Part shown: in pieces, positions 41,817 through 50,259 of the stretch | Numbering within the stretch: the first letter of the stretch is position 1 | How the letters are laid out: every line of letters begins with the position of its first letter | Assembly: GCA_018362895.1 (NCBI GenBank) | Contig: JAHALR010000001.1 | Location: forward strand, 1 to 64,000 | DNA length: 64,000 nt | Origin: Clostridium sp. | GTDB lineage: Bacteria > Cyanobacteriota > Vampirovibrionia > Gastranaerophilales > Gastranaerophilaceae | Direction of reading: 5' to 3' | The notes under the pieces: generated by a model | The model's database searches: none | What the model saw: the letters and a program-made list of their open reading frames with translations, nothing else | Told to the model about the DNA's origin: nothing | Made by a program: the position numbers and the translations under genes

Positions 41817-44129
41817 ATGACAGACAATCAACAAGAAGAAAAAACTTTAAAAAAGGATATATCATCAGCTTCAAATAATGAAACAAAGGCTGAAAATAAA
41901 CCAATTTCAGCAGAATCAGAGCCTGTAATGGAACAAGAGGAACAACAGCCTGATTTTAGTATCTTTGAACCCTTAAAAGAAATGCTGGTTGCACAGCACC
42001 GGCCGGAAAAAGACATAAAAGAAATAGAAGATGCCTTTATCTTTGCTGCAAAACTCCACGCAGGTCAATACAGAATCAGTGAAGAGCCATATATAATTCA
42101 CCCTGTTGAAGTAGCAAAAATCCTTACTGATTTAATGATGGACAAACATACAATCATTGCTGCACTTCTACACGACATTATAGAAGATACCGGTACTGCT
42201 CCGGAAACTATAAAAGAAAAGTTTGGAGAAGATGTCCTCAATCTTGTTCAAGGAGTAACCAAACTAGGCAAATATCAGTTCAAATCGAAAGAGGAACGCC
42301 AGGCTGAAAACTTCCGAAGAATGTTTATTGCTATGGCTAACGATGTAAGAGTTATATTCCTAAAACTTGCTGATAGACTTCATAATATGCGCACATTAAA
42401 TTATATGGCAGCAGCAAAACAACAAAAAATAGCACGAGAAACTCTTGATATTTTTGCTCCTCTGGCAAATCGCCTAGGTATTGGTAAAATCAAAGCAGAA
42501 TTAGAAGACCTTTCACTGCGATATTTGAATCCGGAAAAATATTTTGAAATCGCTCAATTGGTCGCATTAAAAAAAGCTGAACGAGATGCAACAATTCAAG
42601 TTCTTGTTGAAAAAATAGGACAACTTCTTAAACAGCACAAAATCAAAGCAACAATATCAGGTCGTTCAAAACATTATTATTCTATATATGCAAAAATGAA
42701 ACGCCAGAATATTGCATTTCATGAACTTTATGACATTTCTGCTGTCAGAGTAATAGTCAACAGTATAAATGAATGCTATGAGGTGCTGGGAATCATCCAC
42801 TCACAATTTAAACCTATACCGGGAAGATTCAAAGATTATATTGCAATGCCCAAAAGCAATTTATACAGGTCTTTACACACCTCAGTTCTCGGACCGAAAT
42901 CAAAACCGATAGAAGTCCAAATCAGAACCCATGAAATGCATCAAGTTGCAGAATACGGTGTTGCTGCACACTGGAAATATAAAGAAAAAGGCTCCTTGAA
43001 GGCAAATGCTGATACCGACATCCAATTTTCCTGGATGAGAAAGCTTGCAGAAATGGAAAAGGATGTATCTTCAGCAAGTGAGTATGTCGAAAGTGTAAAG
43101 CTGGATTTGTTCTCTGATCAGGTATTTGCATTCACTCCAATGGGTGATGTAATTGACTTGCCTAAAGATGCAACACCTGTGGATTTTGCTTTCAGAATCC
43201 ACACAGACGTCGGTTTTAGAATTACCGGTGCACTCGTCAACGGAAGAATTTGTCCGTTAAATACAAAACTTCACAACGGTGATATTGTTGAAATTATGAC
43301 ATCTAAAAATCCTGCACCGCGTCTTGACTGGCTTAATTTCGTTGTAACTAAACTAGCACAATCAAAAATCAAACAATGGTACAAGAAAAACAAAAGAGAA
43401 GAGCATATTACAATCGGCAGAAATATGCTTGAAGCTGAAATCGGCAAAGCAAAATTTGATGAACTGACAAAATCTCATGAATTAAAAAGTATTGCAGAAT
43501 CAATGAATTATTCCTGTGTTGATGACTTACTTGCAGCATTGGGATATGGAGAAACAACAGTTAATAAAATTACAAACAGAATAAAGAAACCTGCTGATGA
43601 AGAACAGACAATCATCTCACATACAAAAACAAGAAAATCAAAAAATGATATTGTAGGTCTCGAAGGTATGCTTTACTACTTTGCAAAATGCTGCACACCT
43701 GTGCCTGGTGAACCTATTGTAGGTGTAGTAACAAGAAGTAAAGGAGTTTCTATCCACAGAGTCGACTGTGCCTCATTAGACTCAGTACCAGAAGAACGAC
43801 TTATTGATATAAAGTGGGCTGACAAAAACCTTAACAAAACATATGTTGCATCCATCAGAATTGATGTACAGGACAAAATAGGTATTTTAAAAGATATATT
43901 AATTGAACTAACAAACTGTAATACAAATATTGCCTATGCAAACACCAAAACAAACCCTGCCAAAAAAATCGGAATAATTGAAATCGGTATAGAAGTTGAT
44001 AATATAAACAGATTGAAAAATGTAATTGCAAAACTCCAATCAATTCCTGAAGTCATTTCAGTAAAAAGAATCCAAGGTACCTCTGCTGGAAAAACTAACA
44101 CACAGCCCATGCCTAAAAAGAAAAAATAA
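41817..44129 (+). CDS. rel: Bifunctional (p)ppGpp synthetase/hydrolase Rel
   Basis: Makes and degrades the stringent-response alarmone. After a ~55-residue acidic Gln/Glu-rich N-terminus, the HD hydrolase domain has 'YIIHPVEVAKIL' and 'ALLHDIIEDTG' (HD pair near residue 118); the synthetase domain has 'GRSKHYYSIYAKMKR' and 'YDISAVRVIV'; TGS is 'DVIDLPKDATPVDFAFRIH' and the C-terminal ACT is 'IRIDVQDKIGILKDILIEL'. Both active sites look intact, so it is a long bifunctional Rel and the likely sole (p)ppGpp enzyme in this window. The ATG at 41817 is preferred to an upstream in-frame GTG (41787). Confidence 0.95.
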   Translation: MTDNQQEEKTLKKDISSASNNETKAENKPISAESEPVMEQEEQQPDFSIFEPLKEMLVAQHRPEKDIKEIEDAFIFAAKLHAGQYRISEEPYIIHPVEVAKILTDLMMDKHTIIAALLHDIIEDTGTAPETIKEKFGEDVLNLVQGVTKLGKYQFKSKEERQAENFRRMFIAMANDVRVIFLKLADRLHNMRTLNYMAAAKQQKIARETLDIFAPLANRLGIGKIKAELEDLSLRYLNPEKYFEIAQLVALKKAERDATIQVLVEKIGQLLKQHKIKATISGRSKHYYSIYAKMKRQNIAFHELYDISAVRVIVNSINECYEVLGIIHSQFKPIPGRFKDYIAMPKSNLYRSLHTSVLGPKSKPIEVQIRTHEMHQVAEYGVAAHWKYKEKGSLKANADTDIQFSWMRKLAEMEKDVSSASEYVESVKLDLFSDQVFAFTPMGDVIDLPKDATPVDFAFRIHTDVGFRITGALVNGRICPLNTKLHNGDIVEIMTSKNPAPRLDWLNFVVTKLAQSKIKQWYKKNKREEHITIGRNMLEAEIGKAKFDELTKSHELKSIAESMNYSCVDDLLAALGYGETTVNKITNRIKKPADEEQTIISHTKTRKSKNDIVGLEGMLYYFAKCCTPVPGEPIVGVVTRSKGVSIHRVDCASLDSVPEERLIDIKWADKNLNKTYVASIRIDVQDKIGILKDILIELTNCNTNIAYANTKTNPAKKIGIIEIGIEVDNINRLKNVIAKLQSIPEVISVKRIQGTSAGKTNTQPMPKKKK

Positions 44130-44202
44130 GAGCTCTCATATCACAAAAAATACATGCTTTTAAATAGAATGTAAATTTTTATTAATTTTATTATTAAAAT
44201 AG

Positions 44203-44231
44203 TAAACATTTTTGGAATAATGAATTAATAT
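44203..44231 (+). promoter_or_regulatory. Promoter candidate for the small RNA at 44238
   Basis: TAAACA (44203-44208), 17-bp spacer, TAATAT (44226-44231), start site expected near 44238, leading into a 62-nt C-rich transcript ending in a terminator. Confidence 0.4.
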
Positions 44232-44237
44232 ACATGT

Positions 44238-44299
44238 AACAAATCCCCAAATCTCCTCCCAAGATTATGAAGTATAAGCTGCTGTGCAGCTTTTTTTTT
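44238..44299 (+). ncRNA. Candidate small RNA with unpaired CU-rich tract and terminator
   Basis: About 62 nt between a plausible promoter and a strong terminator. The 5' half is unstructured and contains CCCC and TCTCCTCCC (44241-44260), complementary to Shine-Dalgarno-like GGAGG. The 3' half is a GC stem with T9. This architecture recalls cyanobacterial Yfr1 (an unpaired UCCUC motif ahead of a terminator), though the 5' stem-loop of Yfr1 is not visible. It also could simply be the 3' UTR terminator of rel, 147 bp past the stop. Confidence 0.4.
44276..44299 (+). terminator. Rho-independent terminator
   Basis: AAGCTGC (44276-44282) and GCAGCTT (44286-44292) pair around a 3-nt loop and are followed by seven more T (total T9). 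It lies 147 bp past the rel stop. Confidence 0.88.
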
Positions 44300-44440
44300 G
44301 CATAAAACAGGTAAATAATAGTATTTTTCAAAAAAATATGTTACAATTTATTCACAAACTGCTATGATTTTAGCAAATATATTATTCAGGGGTCTTATAC
44401 TTATTGTAGTAAATATTTCATAGGAATCGGAGTGTATTAA

Positions 44441-45268
44441 ATGATACAATCACCTTCAGTAAATTGCTCACCTATCAAGCCTAAGGCAGTAAGTTTCGGT
44501 CAAGGCACATCAAAAACAGTTGAAAATTTAGAAAGAACAGCTGACTGGATTGACACAATCAGTGATGATGGACTTACAGAAGACAGCTACGCAGGTCTGA
44601 AAGACTTTAGCGAACAAATGCCTGACGGTGTTTTTAAAACTACTGCGACAATTTTTGCAGCAGCAGGTTTATCTGCTCTTGCCTTAAAAAAAGGTGCAGG
44701 CAAAGTTTTATCAGCAATAAGAAACAATCCTAAACTAAATAATGAAATTCTGAATCCCGTAACTAAAAAAGTTCAACAAGGCTTGATTAAGCTTGAACAA
44801 AAAACAGCAGAAAAAGCAGCTGCAATTGGTAAAGAAAAAAGCATAAAAGCCTACCTCACATCAAATGCCCAAAAAGCTCTTGATTGGGTAAAAACATACA
44901 GCGGCAGAGGTATCGAATCAAAAATTGAAGCTACACAAGCAAGAATTGCAAGCATTGAAGAAAGTGTGCAAAAAACAGTCCTCAATGAAGCAGCCAAAAA
45001 AGGTAAAAAACTCACCGGTAAAAATCTTGCAGCAGCAGTTCAAACTAAGCTTTCTGGAAAAAGCAAAATAGCTGAAGAATATAAAAACCTTAAAACATCA
45101 CTTGATTTAATGCCAACAAATAATCTGATAGATAAAGCAGTAGGAAACACACTGGGCGCAGGTGCTGCTGTCGGAGCAACACTTGAAACGGCAAAAGATA
45201 AAGATAAAAACGGCATCCCCGATATTGCAGAAAAGAAAACTAAAACAGAACAAGAATACGAAGATTAA
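44441..45268 (+). CDS. Hypothetical protein with SFGQ motif and C-terminal Ca-binding-like loop
   Basis: 275 aa, GGAG before the ATG. The N-terminus is 'CSPIKPKAVSFGQGTSK'. A hydrophobic patch at ~70-85 ('ATIFAAAGLSALALKKG') could be a membrane or amphipathic segment; the middle is Lys/Ala-rich and helical, with 'SGRGIESKIEATQARI'. Near the end 'DKDKNGIPDIAEKKTK' is a DxDxNG calcium-loop-like motif, as in thrombospondin type-3 or dockerin repeats. The next gene is its paralogue. Function unknown. Confidence 0.75.
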   Translation: MIQSPSVNCSPIKPKAVSFGQGTSKTVENLERTADWIDTISDDGLTEDSYAGLKDFSEQMPDGVFKTTATIFAAAGLSALALKKGAGKVLSAIRNNPKLNNEILNPVTKKVQQGLIKLEQKTAEKAAAIGKEKSIKAYLTSNAQKALDWVKTYSGRGIESKIEATQARIASIEESVQKTVLNEAAKKGKKLTGKNLAAAVQTKLSGKSKIAEEYKNLKTSLDLMPTNNLIDKAVGNTLGAGAAVGATLETAKDKDKNGIPDIAEKKTKTEQEYED

Positions 45269-45291
45269 TCTTCAATTTTGGAATTAATAAC

Positions 45292-46116
45292 ATGCTCTAC
45301 AATACTTCATTTACAACTGCACAACCTCTCAAATCTGCTGTCAACTTTGGAAACACAACCCGAAGAATAACAGATGATGAAGAAACGCAAAAAGATCAGC
45401 TTAAGGCTGAAAGATTAAAAGAAATGGCCAGAAAAACAGAAGAGGCCAACATCAATACATACGGAAAAATCCCAACCGTTATACGTTCATTGACAGTTGT
45501 AGGACTTTTATCAGGTGCCAGCGCATTAACCGCTGCTGCTGTTAGTGGAAGATTCTGTAACTTCTTAAACGGCAGTTTTAAACCTTTCAGTGCTGTTTCA
45601 GGCAAACTTCACAAAAGTCTCGGAACTTTATCAGCAAAAGTAAAAACAAGTAAATTGCTTGGTCAACAAAGCTTTAAAGGTCAGGTTCTAAAATATACAG
45701 ACAAAACCCTTGATTTTCTTCAAACTATCAGCAAAAGGGGTGTTGAAACAGAACTAAAAGAATTGGCAAAAGATAAAAAAGCTTTTGTTGCTAAAATCAG
45801 AAGGGAAATCAAAAAAATTAATAAAGATAATCCTTTATCAAAAGCAGATTTTGAAAAAGCTGTCAAAGAAAAGCTTAAAGTAAGCAAAGAATATCTCAAC
45901 TTTGAAAAAGCAGAACACCAGATACAAGGTTCATCACTCTTAAAAAGAGGTGTAAAAATCGGTACAGGTGCGGTTGCCGGAACAGGAACTCTCAAAGAAG
46001 CTACTGTTGATCGAAACAACGACGGTATACCTGATATTGTTCAACATAAAGATTCAGGCAAAACAGTAACCAGAAGAGTAACAGAAGCAATACTTGATAC
46101 TGCATTAGATTGCTAA
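45292..46116 (+). CDS. Paralogue of the preceding hypothetical protein (NFGN motif, Ca-loop)
   Basis: 274 aa, 23 bp after its paralogue. Same plan: N-terminal motif 'SAVNFGNTTRR', an early hydrophobic patch ('LTVVGLLSGASALTAAAVSG'), a Lys-rich helical middle with 'SKRGVETELKELA' and 'SKADFEKAVKEKLK', then 'GTGAVAGTGTLKEATVDRNNDGIPDIVQ' (compare 'GAGAAVGATLETAKDKDKNG' in the first copy). Tandem duplication followed by divergence is clear from the shared order of blocks. The terminator at 46146-46176 ends the pair. Function unknown. Confidence 0.75.
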   Translation: MLYNTSFTTAQPLKSAVNFGNTTRRITDDEETQKDQLKAERLKEMARKTEEANINTYGKIPTVIRSLTVVGLLSGASALTAAAVSGRFCNFLNGSFKPFSAVSGKLHKSLGTLSAKVKTSKLLGQQSFKGQVLKYTDKTLDFLQTISKRGVETELKELAKDKKAFVAKIRREIKKINKDNPLSKADFEKAVKEKLKVSKEYLNFEKAEHQIQGSSLLKRGVKIGTGAVAGTGTLKEATVDRNNDGIPDIVQHKDSGKTVTRRVTEAILDTALDC

Positions 46117-46145
46117 AATTCGTAGCAAAATTAAATAAACATGAT

Positions 46146-46176
46146 GAAGTGCTAAAAGTTTTAGCACTTCTTTTTT
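46146..46176 (+). terminator. Strong rho-independent terminator between paralogue pair and folP
   Basis: GAAGTGCTAAA (46146-46156) pairs with TTTAGCACTTC (46160-46170) around a 3-nt loop, followed by TTTTTT (46171-46176). It ends the 44441-46116 operon and lies upstream of folP, which argues against the earlier in-frame folP start at 46110. Confidence 0.9.
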
Positions 46177-46193
46177 GTGATAAATTTATTAAT

Positions 46194-47378
46194 ATGAAAA
46201 AAGAATTTAAACTAAAATTAATTAACTGCACAGAAAAAGACCTCAAAGAAATTGGATTTGACAAAACCTATACAAGAAAAGGTCTCGAAAAACACTCTTT
46301 TGTGACAATAAAAATATATAATCTCACATGTGCACAAGCTAACATAATTAAGCAAACAGCACTATCAACAGGAACAGACTGTGCTGTTCACAGAGAAACA
46401 ATAACCGGAAAAATTGAATTTTCTGATTGTATTCTAAGCGGAACAATCAGCCAGCATAGAAAAATTATTGAAAAACTAAAATTTCAGCCATTAAAATTAT
46501 CAATCCTTGCAGAAGAGCTAAAATCAGCACTGTTTGAAAATAAAAAGTCTGAAACATTTGTCAGAGGAACTATCATAAATTGGGAAGAAAAACCATATTT
46601 AATGGGTATTTTAAATGTTACACCCGACTCATTTTCTGATGGTGGACAATATTATAATAAAGAAAAAGCATTTGAGCATTTTAAAGAAATGGTGGAACAA
46701 GGTGCAGACTTCATAGACATTGGTGGAGAATCAACAAGACCTTTTTCACACAAAATTCCACCTGACGAAGAAAAAAACAGGGTGATACCTGTCATTGAAG
46801 AAATAAGAAAATTCGATAACAAAACTATAATAAGTATTGATACCAGAAATGCATCAACAGCCGAAGCAGCACTAAATGCAGGGGCAGATATCATCAACGA
46901 TATATCAGCAGGCGACTGGGATGAAAAGATGTTTGACATTGTAAAAAAATACAATTGTCCGATAATTTTAAATCACTCAAAAGGAACGCCTGATATTATG
47001 CAAAATAACACTTGTTATACAGATGTTGTTGATGATATTTACAATTATTTTACAAATAAAATAGAAGAACTACTTTCAATCGGAATCTCAAAACAAAATA
47101 TAATTATTGATCCAGGCCTGGGTTTCGGAAAAAGTACACAACAGAATTATGAAATAATTGAAAGAATTCAAGAGTTTGAAACTCTCGGATGCCCAATTCT
47201 GGTCGGACACTCTCGCAAAAACTTTTTAAAAGAACGAATAAACACAAATAATACTGAAGAGCTGGACGAAGCCACACTGGTTATTTCAACAGAACTTGTG
47301 AACAAAAAGGTTAATATTTTAAGAGTACACAATATAAAATTAAACAAACTTTTGATTTCTATAAAGAATTTTAAATAA
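46194..47378 (+). CDS. folP: Dihydropteroate synthase with N-terminal extra domain
   Basis: Joins p-aminobenzoate to dihydropterin pyrophosphate in folate synthesis. From the ATG at 46194, residues ~1-125 form an extra domain seen in clostridial and deltaproteobacterial enzymes ('ALSTGTDCAVHRETITGKI'). The catalytic barrel follows with 'MGILNVTPDSFSDGG' (~137), 'GADFIDIGGESTRPF', 'ISIDTRNASTAEAALNAGADIINDISAG' and 'LVGHSRKNFL' near the end (sulfonamide-binding pocket residues). 394 aa. An earlier frame start at 46110 would run through the terminator, so it is rejected. No clear Shine-Dalgarno. Confidence 0.95.
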   Translation: MKKEFKLKLINCTEKDLKEIGFDKTYTRKGLEKHSFVTIKIYNLTCAQANIIKQTALSTGTDCAVHRETITGKIEFSDCILSGTISQHRKIIEKLKFQPLKLSILAEELKSALFENKKSETFVRGTIINWEEKPYLMGILNVTPDSFSDGGQYYNKEKAFEHFKEMVEQGADFIDIGGESTRPFSHKIPPDEEKNRVIPVIEEIRKFDNKTIISIDTRNASTAEAALNAGADIINDISAGDWDEKMFDIVKKYNCPIILNHSKGTPDIMQNNTCYTDVVDDIYNYFTNKIEELLSIGISKQNIIIDPGLGFGKSTQQNYEIIERIQEFETLGCPILVGHSRKNFLKERINTNNTEELDEATLVISTELVNKKVNILRVHNIKLNKLLISIKNFK

Positions 47379-47380
47379 TA

Positions 47381-47803
47381 TTATTTATCAAGACTTTTAA
47401 ACACTTCATCAAAAGATTCAATCGGTGTAAATTTATAACCGCACTTTTTGCCGAGTTCTCCACCCATCATAAAAATAGCTTCAACAGGATATCTCCGACA
47501 TATTCCAGGTCGTTTTTTATGTATTTTACATTTATTGGTCTGTTTATCAAGATTTTGACATTCAAAAATTAACCCGATGTCATCTTTTCCCGTGACTTTA
47601 AGGTAAGTATAAAAAGGGTGAAAAAGCTTTAGCTTTTCAAATTCTTCTTCTGTCTGCACAACATTTTTTATGTGTCTGACATATATCTGTCTGCAACATT
47701 CGCCGCAGCCAATACAATGACCTGAGCGATAATAAGTGCGTCTGAGTATTTTTTTATAGAAAAACTTTTTTAAAAATTTAAACACCAAATTGTTCTCGCG
47801 CAA
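47381..47803 (-). CDS. YkgJ-family cysteine-cluster protein, second copy
   Basis: 140 aa. 'SGHCIGCGECCRQIYV' gives the CxxCxxCC motif, with 'FECQNLDKQTNKCKIHKKRPGICRRYP' and 'KKCGYKF' supplying the remaining Cys. Compared with the copy at 10589-11185 the N-terminal leader is basic and longer. It overlaps the upstream TPR gene by 26 bp. Fe-S or zinc binding is inferred; the biological role is unknown. Confidence 0.83.
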   Translation of the reverse strand: MRENNLVFKFLKKFFYKKILRRTYYRSGHCIGCGECCRQIYVRHIKNVVQTEEEFEKLKLFHPFYTYLKVTGKDDIGLIFECQNLDKQTNKCKIHKKRPGICRRYPVEAIFMMGGELGKKCGYKFTPIESFDEVFKSLDK

Positions 47804-49028
47804 TTATAATTCTTTTACACTCCGATTTACATTTCATGGCATACACAACTTCTTTTGTATTTTCAGTTGAGAGTGTCATTATTCTATCACAAAGCTCAAC
47901 ACATGCATTCAACTTTTTCTTATTCATAAGATCAGGAATTTGGTTGTACAAAACATTTATAACAAAAGGTTCAGGATTTGCAAAAATTTTATATTTATCT
48001 ATAAGCTGCTGAATTTCCTGATTTTCTGTTTCTGTAAGAATCAAATAATTTTCATATTCATCTATTGCAACTTCATAGTCATTATTTTTCTCTGCATCTT
48101 GAGCTTTTTGCAAATGTGAATCAATAATCTCCTGATCTCTTAAAACAGAAGAAAGTGAAGACATTTTTGACCTTACAATTGAATAATGAGAAGTCCCCTG
48201 AGGCAATAAATCAAGTGCTCTCTTATAATACACATAAGAGTATGATTTATGCTGCAAGATATAACATAAGTTTGCAATTTCTATCAGCACTTTTATAGAA
48301 TGGGGATAGTTAAGATAAAGAAGCAAATAAAACTCCAGTGCCTTTTGATAATTTTTATCAAAATAAAAAATTTCAGCTATATTGTTATACACACTCGGCA
48401 AATTTGCATATGTAGCTATCATTTTAAGATATACAGTAGCAATTCCTTTAATATCTCTGTTTGCTTTAAAAGTATCAAGTTTTTTTGAATAGAACTCTGC
48501 TTGTGCTTTTAAATTAGACATAGTTCTTTTTACAGAAACATATTCAAGTCCTGCTGTTCTTGTTTCATATCTTAAATAACGTTCAAAAAACTTTGTAGCC
48601 TTTATTCTGCTGTTTTTTTTATCATAGGCAACCGCAAGATTCAAGTTTACAGTAGGGTTTTCCGGTCTGATTGTACAAGCTACATGCCAGTTCAAAATAG
48701 CTTCATTAATATTTCCGCCCGAATATTGTTCATTTGCAAGATTTATATATGCAGAATATTCCAAAGGAGCTATATCAATAGCTCTTTTCCAACAGTTAAT
48801 TGCCTTTTCTTTATTTCCCAATTGTTTATAGCAATTTCCCAAAAGCACCTGACCATAACCCATATGGGGAATTCGCGGATCATTTTCAACAAGATTTTGG
48901 GCTTCTGAATACCTGCCTGAAGCATAAAATTCATAAGCTCTTGTAATTTTGTCAGTCGAAGAGCTGTCATTGTCATCAAACTCGACATCAGACAGACTCA
49001 TTGTGCTATCTAAATTTATACTATCCAT
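47778..49028 (-). CDS. TPR protein
   Basis: 416 aa. About six to eight TPR-like units from ~residue 28 ('EFYASGRYSEAQNLVENDPRI', 'KEKAINCWKRAIDIAPLEYS', 'INEAILNWHVACTIRPENPT', 'YQKALEFYLLLYLNYPHSIK'). No signal peptide. It lies in a minus-strand set with the 49036-49374 gene (7 bp upstream) and a YkgJ gene (26-bp overlap), suggesting one transcript. Confidence 0.83.
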   Translation of the reverse strand: MDSINLDSTMSLSDVEFDDNDSSSTDKITRAYEFYASGRYSEAQNLVENDPRIPHMGYGQVLLGNCYKQLGNKEKAINCWKRAIDIAPLEYSAYINLANEQYSGGNINEAILNWHVACTIRPENPTVNLNLAVAYDKKNSRIKATKFFERYLRYETRTAGLEYVSVKRTMSNLKAQAEFYSKKLDTFKANRDIKGIATVYLKMIATYANLPSVYNNIAEIFYFDKNYQKALEFYLLLYLNYPHSIKVLIEIANLCYILQHKSYSYVYYKRALDLLPQGTSHYSIVRSKMSSLSSVLRDQEIIDSHLQKAQDAEKNNDYEVAIDEYENYLILTETENQEIQQLIDKYKIFANPEPFVINVLYNQIPDLMNKKKLNACVELCDRIMTLSTENTKEVVYAMKCKSECKRIIIAREQFGV

Positions 49029-49035
49029 TTTCTAA

Positions 49036-49374
49036 TTAACCAAACAAATCCCTAAGAAAAGTTTTGTTATCAAAAATACCTTCAATAATTTTATTCTCAA
49101 AGCTTTCATCCTGTATAGAGAAAACATTTTGAGCAACAAGACTATTATGGCTCAAATTTTCAGGATCAGACATTGCAAGAGATGAGAATTTTTTAATATC
49201 CATATCTCTTTCGTAGAGCTTGAAGGCTTCATTCGAGATATTTGTTTCATCTATCAGAAGGTTTTTGTCTATATTAGAGTAAGGATTTTTCTTATTAGTA
49301 TTAATCTTTTCAACATCATTTTGTTGAATAAGACTTTTGTTAATAAAATCCTGACCCGAAAGTCCTTTTAGCAT
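49036..49374 (-). CDS. Hypothetical protein, 112 aa
   Basis: 112 aa, with GGGGAGAAG before the ATG, 7 bp upstream of the TPR gene. Hydrophilic, Asn/Asp/Lys-rich, no Cys and no membrane segment. No family recognised. The strong ribosome site and operon position support a real gene. Confidence 0.6.
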   Translation of the reverse strand: MLKGLSGQDFINKSLIQQNDVEKINTNKKNPYSNIDKNLLIDETNISNEAFKLYERDMDIKKFSSLAMSDPENLSHNSLVAQNVFSIQDESFENKIIEGIFDNKTFLRDLFG

Positions 49375-49512
49375 ATACTTCTCCCCTCATATTAATATTA
49401 TGTATATTTTTCTTTTGATTACCATAAATCAAGAGATCAATTTTTATAGACCATGTGGTCAATAGATAGCCTTTTTACAGCAATAACAAGAAAAATCAAG
49501 CATACGCAGTAG

Positions 49513-49541
49513 TTGTGTCTTTGCACAATAGATATTATAAT
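49513..49541 (+). promoter_or_regulatory. Promoter of the membrane-protein gene at 49561
   Basis: TTGTGT (49513-49518), 17-bp spacer, TATAAT (49536-49541). Start site near 49548, leader ~13 nt with AAAGGGA as ribosome site. A short GACCA-TG-TGGTC inverted repeat lies at ~49451-49462. Confidence 0.6.
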
Positions 49542-49560
49542 AGGTCACAAAGGGAAAATA

Positions 49561-50259
49561 ATGGCGTCAGTAGTTGATTCTATCAGATCTGTATATCAAG
49601 ACAACTATTCCTTGCTAAAGCTGGGAATATTCAGCTATGTTATTTATTTGACTTATAGCCTTATTATTCCTTCTCAACCTGGCAACCCAATGAATTTGCT
49701 CTTTATCATAATAATAATTTATCTTTATCTGGGTTTTTGCACGATTATAATGAACAACCGTATAAATCAGAAAATAGAAACTCTGCCATTAATTGACCCC
49801 ATAAAATTTGTAACAACAGCGACAAAAGCTACTATTCTTTTTCTGCCATTTTCTATAATAGGATTTTTTGTTGTAAGCCTTGTCGTTGGACTTTTTAACT
49901 TTGAAGGACTTCCACAACTTATAGCAATATGGTTGATAAGATATTTTATATTTTCTTTTGCAATTACAGCACTTATTAATTTTGCTGAAAAATTCGATAT
50001 AAAAGATGGTTTACATCCGTCTAAAATACTAGCCGGAGTAGCTGATGTGCTTGTATATACACTTCTTTGCTCAATTATATTAGCAATATTATCAATTTTT
50101 ATAGTGTTTCCAACACTATATCTTGTTTATAACTTTTTTAAAATCGGTCCATTATTTTATTATATATGTGTATTTTTCACAACACTAAATTTGGCTATAT
50201 ATGCGGATTACTGGGGACAGCTTCATTTTGACATTGAAAGTAAAAATAATTATTACTAG
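49561..50259 (+). CDS. Multispanning membrane protein, DUF4013-like
   Basis: 232 aa from the ATG at 49561 (AAAGGGA upstream; the earlier frame start at 49513 falls inside the promoter). Six membrane segments are visible ('LGIFSYVIYLTYSLII', 'LLFIIIIIYLYLGFCTII', 'TILFLPFSIIGFFVVSLVV', 'LIAIWLIRYFIFSFAITALI', 'VLVYTLLCSIILAILSIFIVFP', 'LFYYICVFFTTLNLAIY'). The layout resembles DUF4013-type integral proteins. No transport motif. It overlaps uvrB by 4 bp at the 3' end. Confidence 0.7.
   Translation: MASVVDSIRSVYQDNYSLLKLGIFSYVIYLTYSLIIPSQPGNPMNLLFIIIIIYLYLGFCTIIMNNRINQKIETLPLIDPIKFVTTATKATILFLPFSIIGFFVVSLVVGLFNFEGLPQLIAIWLIRYFIFSFAITALINFAEKFDIKDGLHPSKILAGVADVLVYTLLCSIILAILSIFIVFPTLYLVYNFFKIGPLFYYICVFFTTLNLAIYADYWGQLHFDIESKNNYY

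Noticed and set aside
46110..46193. Earlier in-frame start for folP at 46110
   Set aside because: It would read through a strong terminator and overlap the previous gene; the DHPS extra domain begins after the ATG at 46194.
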